DNA of 64,000 bases from Planctomycetota bacterium (GTDB taxonomy: Bacteria; Planctomycetota; Planctomycetia; Pirellulales; UBA1268): assembly GCA_014238855.1 (NCBI GenBank), contig JABAAH010000010.1, forward strand, positions 1 to 64,000. Reading direction: 5' to 3'. The position numbers and the translations under genes are program-made. The notes under the pieces were generated by a model that was not told the origin of the DNA, searched no databases, and saw only the letters and a list, made by a program, of their open reading frames with translations. Of the stretch, positions 9,252-19,049 are shown piece by piece. Positions within the stretch are counted from its first letter, which is position 1; the number at the start of each line of letters is the position of its first letter.

Positions 9252-11624
9252 ATGGTGCATAAAGAAGCTTTTTCACTCGGCAGTGCTGGCATGGTAAACC
9301 AAAAAAAAATCTACAGCTTCATTATTGCCAATCTTTGCACCGTTATCGCTGGCATGGCACTCGCCAATGAAGAGCAAGGACTTTCATTATTTAACGAACA
9401 CTGCAGTAGTTGTCATGGACTTCAGGGTGAAGGTAGTGAAGCATACCCGGACCCGCTACTCGGCAATCTTTCCATTAATCAACTTGCTCATTACATAGAC
9501 AAGACGATGCCTGACGGCGACCCATCACAGGTGACTGGTAAAGATGCCAATCTTATCGCTGAAACAATTCATTCATCTTTTTACTCCGTTATTGCACAAG
9601 AAAAAAATAAGCCGCAACGATTAGATCTTTCACGACTCACCGTACGACAAATGCAAGAGTCCCTAGCCGATATTATTGGAAGCTTTCGCAATTCATCCCC
9701 AAATATTGATCACCAGAAAGGACTTTGTGGCGAGTACTTTGACTCAAGGAAGTTCAGCAAAGGGTCACGTGTTTTAGAGCGGATCGATCCAAGAATTGAC
9801 TTTTCTTTTGGAACAAAAAGTCCAGCACCCGAGCAAATCAACTCCGATCGATTCTCGATTCGATGGGAAGGATCCATTATTCCGCCCGAAACAGGACGGT
9901 ACGAATTCATCATCCGAACAGACCAAGCGGTTCGAGTCTTTGTAAACGAGGAGGATTCGAATAAACCGCTTATTGATGCTACGGTTAAGTCTGGGGATGA
10001 GCAAGAATATCGAGCACATTGTACGCTTCTTGGTGGTCGAGCTGTCCCACTCCGGATCGAATTTTCAAAAGGTCGACAGGGCGTTGCGAAACAAGGCCAA
10101 GATGATCAAGACGCTCAAGCATTTATTGAATTGCTCTGGGGGCCACCATATGGTGTGGTTGAAGTTATTCCAGAACGATGCTTGTCTCCAGCAACAAGTC
10201 CTGAGGTGTACGTTCTCCAAACATCTTTCCCGCCGGACGACGCATCACTTGGGTACGAACGCGGAAGCCGGGTGTCACAGGAGTGGCTTGCTGCCACAAC
10301 TGCTGCGGCAATAGACACAGTGGACTACTGCCTGGAACATGCTGAAAAACTTGCACACATTGAGCGAAATGCAACCGACCGCCAAAAAAAGCTTGAGGAT
10401 TTCGCATCACTATTTGCAAAGAAGGCTTTTCGCAGACCACTTTCCAAAGAACTCCACACGCAGATTGTCTCTAATTCTTTTTCAGCAGCGCCAAATCTCG
10501 ACGCAGCACTTCGACTATCGTTACTTCGAGTCCTTACTTCACCATTGTTCCTCTATCATGAAGCGGCCATCGAAAAGAATACGTTGCTTTCTTCGTTTGA
10601 CAAAGCGAACAGGCTGTCATTCGGTTTGTGGGATTCCGTTCCTGATAAAAGTCTTGAATCTGCTGCTAAAAATAACAACCTCGCTACCGAAAAGCAGATT
10701 CGCCAACAGGCTCATCGCATGCTCAAAGACAATCGAGCAAAATCAAAGGTTTTAGAATTCTTACTCGAGTGGCTTAACATCCAGAACGATCCTGAACTCG
10801 TAAAAGACAAAATACAATTTTCAGATTTTTCAAGAGAAACTGCTGCAGCGATGAGAACCAGCCTTTTACTGGGTCTTGAAGACATTGTGTGGGGAGAAGG
10901 ATCTGATTTCCGCAGACTTTTCACTGATGACACGGTTTTTCTTAATGGCACTCTGGCTCCACTTTTTGACGTGCCTTTAAGCAAGGATGCCTTGTTTCAA
11001 TCAGTACAACTCGACAATGGGCAACGGGCGGGGATAATTACACATCCCTACGTTATGAGCGTACTTTCCTATGCCGACAGCACATCGCCAATACATCGCG
11101 GTGTCTTTCTCGCCCGTGGTGTCCTTGGCAATGTCCTCAAACCACCGACAGATGCCGTTGCACCACTCACAAATAGTGTTCATCCGGACCTAACAACAAG
11201 AGATCGAGTCGCCTTACAGACGCAAGCAGCGGTATGCCAGACATGCCATACGATGATTAATCCACTCGGTTTCGCGTTAGAGGAATACGATGCCATTGGT
11301 CGATTTCGAGCAACAGAAATGTGCCGTGGTCAAAACAAAACAATCAATGCTGAGGGAAGTTATCAACCACGAAATGGCAAGCAAGCTCATTTTAATGGTG
11401 GACGTGAACTGGGCCAATACCTTGCCTCTAGTCGTGATGTTACTGAAACCTTTGTTCGGAACCTTTTTCATGCACTTGCAAAACAGCCAATACGAGCCTG
11501 GGGAAATAACGCTCCAAAAGAGCTCACAGATTGCTTTATTTCAAAAAATTACTCTATCCATAAATTAATCGTTGAGATTGCAGTCCTGATGACAAAACCC
11601 ACTCAAAGCAACGAAAGGGAATAG
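9252..11624 (+). CDS. DUF1592-family cytochrome-c-type protein with PA14 domain
   Basis: CSSCHG heme motif, PA14-like block (IPPETGRYEFIIRTDQAVRVFVN), DUF1587/1592/1588/1585-like C-terminal part with CQTCHTMINPLGFALEEYDAIGRFR. Confidence 0.85.
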   Translation: MVHKEAFSLGSAGMVNQKKIYSFIIANLCTVIAGMALANEEQGLSLFNEHCSSCHGLQGEGSEAYPDPLLGNLSINQLAHYIDKTMPDGDPSQVTGKDANLIAETIHSSFYSVIAQEKNKPQRLDLSRLTVRQMQESLADIIGSFRNSSPNIDHQKGLCGEYFDSRKFSKGSRVLERIDPRIDFSFGTKSPAPEQINSDRFSIRWEGSIIPPETGRYEFIIRTDQAVRVFVNEEDSNKPLIDATVKSGDEQEYRAHCTLLGGRAVPLRIEFSKGRQGVAKQGQDDQDAQAFIELLWGPPYGVVEVIPERCLSPATSPEVYVLQTSFPPDDASLGYERGSRVSQEWLAATTAAAIDTVDYCLEHAEKLAHIERNATDRQKKLEDFASLFAKKAFRRPLSKELHTQIVSNSFSAAPNLDAALRLSLLRVLTSPLFLYHEAAIEKNTLLSSFDKANRLSFGLWDSVPDKSLESAAKNNNLATEKQIRQQAHRMLKDNRAKSKVLEFLLEWLNIQNDPELVKDKIQFSDFSRETAAAMRTSLLLGLEDIVWGEGSDFRRLFTDDTVFLNGTLAPLFDVPLSKDALFQSVQLDNGQRAGIITHPYVMSVLSYADSTSPIHRGVFLARGVLGNVLKPPTDAVAPLTNSVHPDLTTRDRVALQTQAAVCQTCHTMINPLGFALEEYDAIGRFRATEMCRGQNKTINAEGSYQPRNGKQAHFNGGRELGQYLASSRDVTETFVRNLFHALAKQPIRAWGNNAPKELTDCFISKNYSIHKLIVEIAVLMTKPTQSNERE

Positions 11625-11756
11625 CCGACTATAAGATAAGCGTGTACGGTGACATTCCAAATGCGAAGCTTGAGCGACTTGCATCAAAAATCAACACGCA
11701 TTGTTGAGATTTTTTTAAACAGCACTGCACATAAGACTATTCCTAAGGTTGAAACA

Positions 11757-13100
11757 ATGCTAACCCGACGCGATATCCTGAAGAGTCTTGGCCTGGCACC
11801 AGCTGCATTGCCTTTCCTTGGCAATCTTTCAAGCCTCGCGGCAAACGCTAGTGTCGCAAAAGAAATAAAAAAAAGACTGATAATCGTCTTTACACCTGAC
11901 GGTGTCGTTAAAGAAAACTTCTGGCCCGTGAAAAACGGTTCCTTTATTCCTGATCCATCATCCACTGAACAAGATGCCCTGCCACCAATTCTCACCCCGT
12001 TTAAACCCATCCAAGATCGACTTCTTCTCGTCAAAGGAGTGCATAATAAAATTCGTGGAGATGGAGATGGTCACATGCGAGGCATTGGGTGCCTGCTGAC
12101 CGGCATCGAGCTTTTTCCAGGAAACATTCAAGGAGGTAGCCACACACCTGCCGGCTGGGCAAGCGGCAGGTCAATCGACCAAGAAATTTGCAGCCACCTG
12201 CGAAAAAATATGGCAACTGCAACACGATTTGGTTCACTCGAGTTTGGTGCTCTCGTTCCAAATAAAGCAAACACATGGACACGAATGGTTTATGCAGGAC
12301 CAAATAAACCGATTACACCAATTGATGATCCATATCAGATGTTTAAAAAACTTTACGGCAAAACAAAAGATAAAGAAAACTTAAAAAGCATTCTTGATGA
12401 AGTTCATAGTGATCTTGCCAAACTTGCAAGTCACTTGCCAGCCGAAGACCGTCGTATTCTTGAAGAACATGCAGATATGGTTCGTAAATTTGAACGTGAA
12501 CTGCAAACAAGTCACGAAAATGAGTCGCACCCGGAACCCACTCTCGAAGAAGGCATCGTTGAGCAAAATGAACAGATGCCAAAAATTAGCCGCATGCAAA
12601 CTGAACTTCTTGTGTCCGCTCTCCAGGCTGACTTCACGCGAGTAGCAACTCTTCAATACACGAATTCCGTTGGCCAGGCTCGTATGTCCTGGCTCGGCAT
12701 TCAGGAAAAACAGCATGATCTTTCTCACAAACCAAACTCTGATATTGATGCTCAAGAAAAACTCACCAAAATCAACGCTTGGTATGCTTCAGAAATCGCT
12801 CACCTTGCCCGCAGGCTTGCCGAAACACCAGAGCCTGGAGGCGATGGTTACATGCTTGACCATACGACCATCCTGTGGACGAATGAACTCGGGGAAGGCA
12901 ATTCGCATTCTCACATGGATATTCCCTGGGCTTTTGTCGGCAGTGGGCTTGGATTCAAAACTGGCAGAATGATGGATGCCGGCGGCAAACCACATAACCA
13001 ACTGCTCCTATCGGTTGCACATGCCATGGGACTTTCAGACTTAGATCGTTTTGGGAACCCCGACTTCTGTGGTGATGGCCCTTTAACCGGATTATCCTAA
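11757..13100 (+). CDS. DUF1552 domain-containing protein
   Basis: [29 protein letters not shown] signal-like N-terminus; downstream partner of DUF1592 gene; [17 protein letters not shown] and [24 protein letters not shown] motifs. ORF open from 11649, start at 11757 preferred. Confidence 0.85.
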   Translation: MLTRRDILKSLGLAPAALPFLGNLSSLAANASVAKEIKKRLIIVFTPDGVVKENFWPVKNGSFIPDPSSTEQDALPPILTPFKPIQDRLLLVKGVHNKIRGDGDGHMRGIGCLLTGIELFPGNIQGGSHTPAGWASGRSIDQEICSHLRKNMATATRFGSLEFGALVPNKANTWTRMVYAGPNKPITPIDDPYQMFKKLYGKTKDKENLKSILDEVHSDLAKLASHLPAEDRRILEEHADMVRKFERELQTSHENESHPEPTLEEGIVEQNEQMPKISRMQTELLVSALQADFTRVATLQYTNSVGQARMSWLGIQEKQHDLSHKPNSDIDAQEKLTKINAWYASEIAHLARRLAETPEPGGDGYMLDHTTILWTNELGEGNSHSHMDIPWAFVGSGLGFKTGRMMDAGGKPHNQLLLSVAHAMGLSDLDRFGNPDFCGDGPLTGLS

Positions 13101-13403
13101 AGCTCTTCTTGGGTATCGAATTTTTTTTGTAATACGTGCCAAAGTTGAACTGACGAATTAACTCGTGACAACTCCTTGAAACAAAAACCGTAAAGACGGA
13201 CGTGTATTGTGCTTCTTGATGGTTCAAAATTTGGTCGATCACGGGCGTCCTCGGGGTAGCATAATTCTCTACTTCCCTCTCATATTAGCGAAGCCACACC
13301 TCCAGCGAAGCCGCGCGGCCCGACTCTCAAAGGCGGCTTGCGACTTTCTGATTCAGAAACGAATAAGATGGTAAAGCCCCAAAGGATTACAATGATATTG
13401 CCG

Positions 13404-13431
13404 TTGAAATTAAGGCATTGAAATTAAGGCA
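13404..13431 (+). repeat. Two tandem copies of 14-bp TTGAAATTAAGGCA
   Basis: Direct reading: ttgaaattaaggca ttgaaattaaggca upstream of fhcB. Confidence 0.9.
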
Positions 13432-13540
13432 TCAGGTATAACTCTTTGCACTCCCAAATCACACGAACCACTGAACCATTATTTCTTGAAAGCCATGGTA
13501 ATATTGTTCGATACAGAAACATCTGGGTACAACAAAAATC

Positions 13541-14839
13541 GTGAGAGCTTCGAAGCCAATACCAAACGACAGTGCACTGCATGAAGGAGAAACGACACAA
13601 ACCACCTGCGGCGGCTGTGAGTTGCTTTGTGAAGATTTATCAGTTCAAAGTATCAAAAATAGAACCGGGTGCACGGTTGCTGATAAGTGGTTTACCCCGA
13701 ATGCTATTCCAGCAGAGACCACAATTGATGGCAAAAAAGCGTCACTGCATGAAGCAATAAAGGTAGCTGCAACAAGACTACTTTCAGCCCATCGACCGCT
13801 TCTGACCGGCCTTGCTTCAACAACAATCGATACAATTCAGATTGCCTGCCGTATAGCTGATTGCATTGATGCTGCTGTTGATGCAAATGCACATGACAAC
13901 TCTTTCCTCACCGCTCCGACTACAATCCGTGTCGGTAAAGTCAGTGCAGACTTTGAGGAACTGCGCGATCGTGCCGACCTAGCCATTTTCTGGGGTGTCG
14001 ATCCTTCTATAAAATCTACTCGCTTCATAGAGCGATTCATTCAACCTAAGCTACACGATGGAAGTCGTCGCACCATCAGCGTAGGGATGACACCGGCGAT
14101 TGCACCCTCTTTACACAACCTTCACTTTCCAGTTCCGGAAGACCAACTCATAAGTCTTGCTCGGCTCGTAGATGCCCAACTTACACAAAAAAGAGTTCGT
14201 GATTCATCTTGTGATCTACGCGACATTGCAAATCAACTTAAAAATTCAATTGATGCTGCTCGTTGCGTAGGCTTCGTTTCTACAAAAACAGTTGAGACCA
14301 CAGGCCTCGTGAACTGGAGCCTCTCGCAGCTCATACGGTCACTCGCTCATCAGAAACCTTGCTTTGAAATACCACTAAATCAGAGTGCCTCTTTAGGAGG
14401 TGGAAACCTTGCCGGTGCTGGTGCCGTTTGCACATGGCGTTTTGGATCATCCGGTGCAATCCCGCTTGCATCAAGTTCTGGAAGCATGTTTCTGCCGGCA
14501 GAGACCGACGCTCAGCGTTTAATAAAACGAAACGAAATTGATTGTATTTTTATTGTTGGACGGATATCACCTCAAATCAAAGAATTATTAACTAAAAGTT
14601 CCGACCCAAAAAGCGTCATTCATATTACTGATGAGTCAAATCAAACAACATTTGAAAACAGTGTTCGTCTTGGTTGTGCTAGCCTCAGCGATTCAACCAA
14701 GGGCAGCATGCTACGGTCAGACGGCAGACTCGTCTCATTACGGCCATTTGCAAGTGCTTGTGTTCCTTCCATTCAAAATATTTTAAACGAATTACTGCAC
14801 CGTATAGCAGCTGATGTTCGCAATGAAGGTTCCACATGA
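13541..14839 (+). CDS. fhcB: Formylmethanofuran dehydrogenase/hydrolase subunit B (FhcB-like)
   Basis: GTG start; N-terminal TTCGGCELLCEDLSV; molybdopterin-oxidoreductase-like fold motif DLAIFWGVDP; ATGA overlap with fhcA. Confidence 0.85.
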   Translation: MRASKPIPNDSALHEGETTQTTCGGCELLCEDLSVQSIKNRTGCTVADKWFTPNAIPAETTIDGKKASLHEAIKVAATRLLSAHRPLLTGLASTTIDTIQIACRIADCIDAAVDANAHDNSFLTAPTTIRVGKVSADFEELRDRADLAIFWGVDPSIKSTRFIERFIQPKLHDGSRRTISVGMTPAIAPSLHNLHFPVPEDQLISLARLVDAQLTQKRVRDSSCDLRDIANQLKNSIDAARCVGFVSTKTVETTGLVNWSLSQLIRSLAHQKPCFEIPLNQSASLGGGNLAGAGAVCTWRFGSSGAIPLASSSGSMFLPAETDAQRLIKRNEIDCIFIVGRISPQIKELLTKSSDPKSVIHITDESNQTTFENSVRLGCASLSDSTKGSMLRSDGRLVSLRPFASACVPSIQNILNELLHRIAADVRNEGST

Positions 14840-16380
14840 TTGAAGCATCCCCCACGGCATCTTCCTCAATATTTCATGATCCATTTGTTCTCGTTGGCGG
14901 AACTGTCCATGATCCCCGAAATGGGATCGATGGCAAAACAACTGACATCTGGGTTGAATCGGGTCGAATAGTGAGCACCCCCAATCATAACACCCGATTT
15001 CGTCATATTGATGCAACTGGTTTGATCATTATGCCCGGAGGTGTTGACCTGCACAGCCATATCGCAGGACCAAAAGTAAACATTGGCCGTCACATGTCAC
15101 CACAACTAAACTCTCATCGTCAAAGCGATAACCAACCCAGTGCTGTTCCAACAAGTCATGCTACTGGATCACTCTACGCATCACTCGGGTACACCACGGT
15201 TTTTGATGCAGCAATAGCAACAAGCGCAGCTCCACTTGCTGTAATGGAGTTACGTGACCTACCTATCCTTGATAAAGGTTTTTACTTGCTTGCAGCCGAT
15301 AATGCAGAACTTCTTTCCGCTCTTGACGCTGGCAATCCGGACCTTATTCAGCGACTTATTACTTCCATTGTTCGTGCAGGTACCGGATGGGGCGTCAAGG
15401 TAGCGAACCCAGGAGGTGCTGCATTTTGGAAAAACAGTCGTGGAGACCACCACGATCTCGACACACAACTCCCTGGAAGAAACCTAACGAGTCGAAAACT
15501 TCTTGAAAGACTGGCAGCGGGCGTCCAAGCGGCAAAGCTGCCGCACCCACTCCATATCCACACCTCTCACCTTGGTTTGCCAGGAAATTGGCAGACGCTT
15601 CATGAAACAATGAAGACCTTGGACGGCCTACCGGCACACCTTGCGCATGTGCAATTTCATAGCTACACAGGTGGAAATCTTGATTCGGAGAGCTTCGGAT
15701 CCGGCGTAGCAAAACTTGTTGATTATTTCCAAAAAAATAAAAATTTGACCCTCGACGTCGGGCAAATCCTTTTTGGTGAAACAGTTGCCATGACTGGTGA
15801 TCCAGAAGCAGCTGAGCACCTTGCCGACACAACCGGTGCTCCTTGGAACTCTCATGATCTTTGGCTCGAGGGTGGCTGTGGTGTTCTACCGATTGAATAC
15901 AAGGAAAAAAACCTCATCCATTCGTGGCAGTGGGCAATTGGGCTTGAATGGTTTCTGTCGGTTGATGACCCTTGGCGAGTTGTACTCTCTACAGACCATC
16001 CGAATGGTGCTCATTTCACGGCATACCCTGTACTTATGCAACTCCTTGGTGACGAAGCATTTCGACGAGACGCCTTTCGTCGCATTCATCCCATCGTCCA
16101 AAAACGTTCACCACTGGCATCTCTTTCTAGAGAATATTCGATCCAAGAATTATGCATTATTACACGAGCTGCCCCAGCGAAAATTGCTGGCCTGCCTCAG
16201 AAAGGTCATCTCGGCATTGGTGCAGACGCGGACATAACTGTCTATAGACCCAATCAGCAACTCGCTACAATGTTTTCGCTACCCGCCGCCGTTTACAAGG
16301 CAGGAAAACTTGTGAATGAAAATGGACATTGTCGTAGTGCAGCTACTGGACACCTCTTAACAGCATTCCAGACTGACTGA
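14836..16380 (+). CDS. fhcA: Formylmethanofuran dehydrogenase/hydrolase subunit A (FhcA, amidohydrolase)
   Basis: MPGGVDLHSHIAGPKVNIGRHM, GWGVKVANPGGAAFWK, HIHTSHLGLPGNW, STDHPNGAHFTAYP. Confidence 0.93.
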   Translation: MIEASPTASSSIFHDPFVLVGGTVHDPRNGIDGKTTDIWVESGRIVSTPNHNTRFRHIDATGLIIMPGGVDLHSHIAGPKVNIGRHMSPQLNSHRQSDNQPSAVPTSHATGSLYASLGYTTVFDAAIATSAAPLAVMELRDLPILDKGFYLLAADNAELLSALDAGNPDLIQRLITSIVRAGTGWGVKVANPGGAAFWKNSRGDHHDLDTQLPGRNLTSRKLLERLAAGVQAAKLPHPLHIHTSHLGLPGNWQTLHETMKTLDGLPAHLAHVQFHSYTGGNLDSESFGSGVAKLVDYFQKNKNLTLDVGQILFGETVAMTGDPEAAEHLADTTGAPWNSHDLWLEGGCGVLPIEYKEKNLIHSWQWAIGLEWFLSVDDPWRVVLSTDHPNGAHFTAYPVLMQLLGDEAFRRDAFRRIHPIVQKRSPLASLSREYSIQELCIITRAAPAKIAGLPQKGHLGIGADADITVYRPNQQLATMFSLPAAVYKAGKLVNENGHCRSAATGHLLTAFQTD

Positions 16381-16391
16381 GGCAACACACT

Positions 16392-17480
16392 TCAAAGTCC
16401 TAATGATTCCAGTAAATTGGACTCCGACACGTTCTTGTTAAATTCCCTACCTGCTCTTTGTTGACCAACATCGCCTAAATGTATTTGTAGGTTTTTATTT
16501 TCTAGAATTTCAATCGCTCGGCGAGCAAATTCACTTTCTGGTAACGCAGGCACTAGAATACCGGCCTCACTATTGCCGAGCATATCATGACTCTGTGGTG
16601 TATCGATTGCTACAGAAGGAATTCCGTGCGCGAAACCTTCAAGAAAGCATCCACCGAAAGCAACTTCCCCTGGCTGAAGTACAAGCTCTATATGGCGAAA
16701 CAAAAATGGCAAGAGAGGCTGATTCTTAAACCAATGAATTGAACCATCAACTTCTTCGACCCAGGCACGTCGTTGGAGGCGTTGAAAAAGTGGGCCGCTG
16801 CCAACAACTATGTGCTCTACATCATTTTTTGCGACTGCCATTTGATCAAATGCCCAAATAAGCCTGTCTATCCGTGACGTTGAAATCAGCGGCGCAACAC
16901 ATAGTGTCCATATTTTTTTTGAGTTCAAGCCGATTTTTAAAGCCAACTGGTCTCGATCCATCATTTCATCAAAAGCAACTGCTGCAGGAGGCACAACACA
17001 AATGGATTCCAAAGGCCTTATTCTCTTCGAAGATTCCAGAACCCACTCTCCTGCCACAATCACTTGATCAGCTTGCGCAACCATTGTTGCTTCTATCATC
17101 GTGCGGGGCGGGCATGATAATTGCTGGATATATCGCCACGAATAGCGAGAACGTCTCAATAGCATTCTCAAACTTCCAACAATGAGGGCCGTTTCAATGC
17201 TCCAGCCAATCACCAACTGAGGCAGTTCATTCCGTATGATTGCAGCAACCTCGGAGGTCACTGAAAGATGCACCGCTGGCCTCCTGCTCACATCGCACAC
17301 CACTGCACCAAGTCTCTTCAGACGTACAGCAAGACCATGGCCTGAGGACACTAGAACAACACATACTCGATATCCAGCAGCAAGAATTGCAGCAACGGCC
17401 ATTTCAAGCTGGCGGCCGTTTCCTACAGGATCGTAATCACTAGCAATCACCATGATTGTTGTTTTGGAATGACTTCGCAT
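16392..17480 (-). CDS. Glycosyltransferase (family 1/4-like)
   Basis: N-terminal Rossmann-like region, LQPGEVAFGGCFLEGFAHGIPSVAIDTPQSHDML donor-site region. Confidence 0.7.
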   Translation of the reverse strand: MRSHSKTTIMVIASDYDPVGNGRQLEMAVAAILAAGYRVCVVLVSSGHGLAVRLKRLGAVVCDVSRRPAVHLSVTSEVAAIIRNELPQLVIGWSIETALIVGSLRMLLRRSRYSWRYIQQLSCPPRTMIEATMVAQADQVIVAGEWVLESSKRIRPLESICVVPPAAVAFDEMMDRDQLALKIGLNSKKIWTLCVAPLISTSRIDRLIWAFDQMAVAKNDVEHIVVGSGPLFQRLQRRAWVEEVDGSIHWFKNQPLLPFLFRHIELVLQPGEVAFGGCFLEGFAHGIPSVAIDTPQSHDMLGNSEAGILVPALPESEFARRAIEILENKNLQIHLGDVGQQRAGREFNKNVSESNLLESLGL

Positions 17481-17548
17481 CTTCGATCAAAGCTACTTTG
17501 GCTAGCGTGTTCGACAATCAAGCCAACACAATAAGGAGTTTCACTGAC

Positions 17549-18169
17549 TCAAGAACCTGGTGGTACATCAATCAGACAAATTTCAGGCAAATTACGCCAC
17601 GCACCGTTATGGTCGAGGCCGTACCCAACTACAAACACATCTGGAATATCAAAACCAACATAGTCTGGTTGCATAACAACCTCTGTTCTACTCTTTTTGC
17701 GCAGGAGAACGAGTGACTTCACTGAGGCTGCACCTCGGGCGTATATCGCCTCAACTAACGCCGTCATTGTGCGTCCCGTATCGAAGATATCGTCGACGAG
17801 TAATACATGCCTCTGAGACACATCGGGCAAAAGATCTAAGTGAAGATTGAGTTTTCCAGGAGTGGTTTCGAGCCCTCGATAACTGCTCGCAGAGACCATC
17901 CCAACCTCTATAAACCCATCAAGTCTACGTAAAAGATCTGCGACGAGCATGATACTTCCAGTTAGGACACCGACGAGAACCAGTCTTTGCTCACCTCGTT
18001 CATTTTCTACAAGATGAGCAAGCCGATCGATACCCTCAGACAATTCTTCACGAGATAGTAAAACTTCCATTATGATCTCCGTACACGGTAAAACAAACCG
18101 CGTTTTCATTCGAATGTCATGGTGACGTATTAAAACATTACCCGATCTACCAAGAATACAAAATCCCAC
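17549..18169 (-). CDS. hpt: Hypoxanthine phosphoribosyltransferase
   Basis: HVLLVDDIFDTGRTMTAL PRPP loop, VGYGLDHNGAWRNLPEI C-terminus; true start may be internal (e.g. MEVLLSREEL). Confidence 0.9.
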   Translation of the reverse strand: MGFCILGRSGNVLIRHHDIRMKTRFVLPCTEIIMEVLLSREELSEGIDRLAHLVENERGEQRLVLVGVLTGSIMLVADLLRRLDGFIEVGMVSASSYRGLETTPGKLNLHLDLLPDVSQRHVLLVDDIFDTGRTMTALVEAIYARGAASVKSLVLLRKKSRTEVVMQPDYVGFDIPDVFVVGYGLDHNGAWRNLPEICLIDVPPGS

Positions 18170-18940
18170 ATGGCACCAAACTCCTCTACCAATTGGTCGT
18201 GTTATTCAGTGGCCGGTCACACATGTGAACTCTTTCAACCGCCTACTGTCTTAGTACCGGGTCGCGTAATCATCTACCTCCATGACCTACAAGAAAGATC
18301 ACCAGCACTTCTCCCTTCGCTTCACAAAGCATTCGAATCCGCAGGCCTCCCAGTCCTCGTGCCACACATAGGACGCACTTGGTGCCTTCAGCAACAATTA
18401 ATGCGGTTTGATACCAAAATAAGTGCAGAAGATTATATTCTTGGACCTATTCTGGATGAGTGTGCTCGCATCACCGGCGTCACTTCAGGAGGGGTTGGTT
18501 TACTGGGCTGCGAAATGGGAGGTCAGGCGGCACTTCGGCTGGCTTATCGACATCCAGGAAAATTCCCAATAGCCGCAGCAATCTCACCAGCGATTGATTT
18601 CCATCTTGGTATGCAGCGAGGACACGAGTGGGTGGACGGTGAACTGTTCGATACGCTCTGGGAGATTTTTGAGGAACCCGAGCAAGCGCGACAAGAAACC
18701 GCTATTCTGCACGTTCATCCACTGAACTGGCCGCGTCACCAGTGGTTTGCAAGTGGGGGTACTAATGAGCGGTGGCACGATGGTGCTGTCCGCCTTAGTA
18801 GCAAATTAATTGCGCTTGGCATCCCTCACACCGCAATCCTCAAGACGAACACTGATGGTGATACGACTTCTCTTTTTATTCATGACGCTATTCAATTCAT
18901 CATGGAATCACTCGACTCTGAAGCGAGACGTGTCAGTTAG
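18170..18940 (+). CDS. Alpha/beta hydrolase (esterase-like)
   Basis: VIIYLHDL, GVGLLGCEMGGQAALRLAYRHPGKFPIAAAISPAIDF. Confidence 0.65.
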   Translation: MAPNSSTNWSCYSVAGHTCELFQPPTVLVPGRVIIYLHDLQERSPALLPSLHKAFESAGLPVLVPHIGRTWCLQQQLMRFDTKISAEDYILGPILDECARITGVTSGGVGLLGCEMGGQAALRLAYRHPGKFPIAAAISPAIDFHLGMQRGHEWVDGELFDTLWEIFEEPEQARQETAILHVHPLNWPRHQWFASGGTNERWHDGAVRLSSKLIALGIPHTAILKTNTDGDTTSLFIHDAIQFIMESLDSEARRVS

Positions 18941-19049
18941 ATGTCGCATAAAGGTCATCTATTGAAGGTGAACACCTCTAGCAAACACTGCCGGACCTTT
19001 GGCAACCGACACCTATTGGCACAATGTATTGCACGCATCGCACGCCGTC

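Noticed and set aside
10339-10755. 138-aa plus-strand ORF inside the DUF1592 gene
   Set aside because: Alternate-frame shadow ORF of a well-supported coding region
15395-15832. 145-aa minus ORF opposite fhcA
   Set aside because: Antisense shadow of fhcA; no recognisable motif
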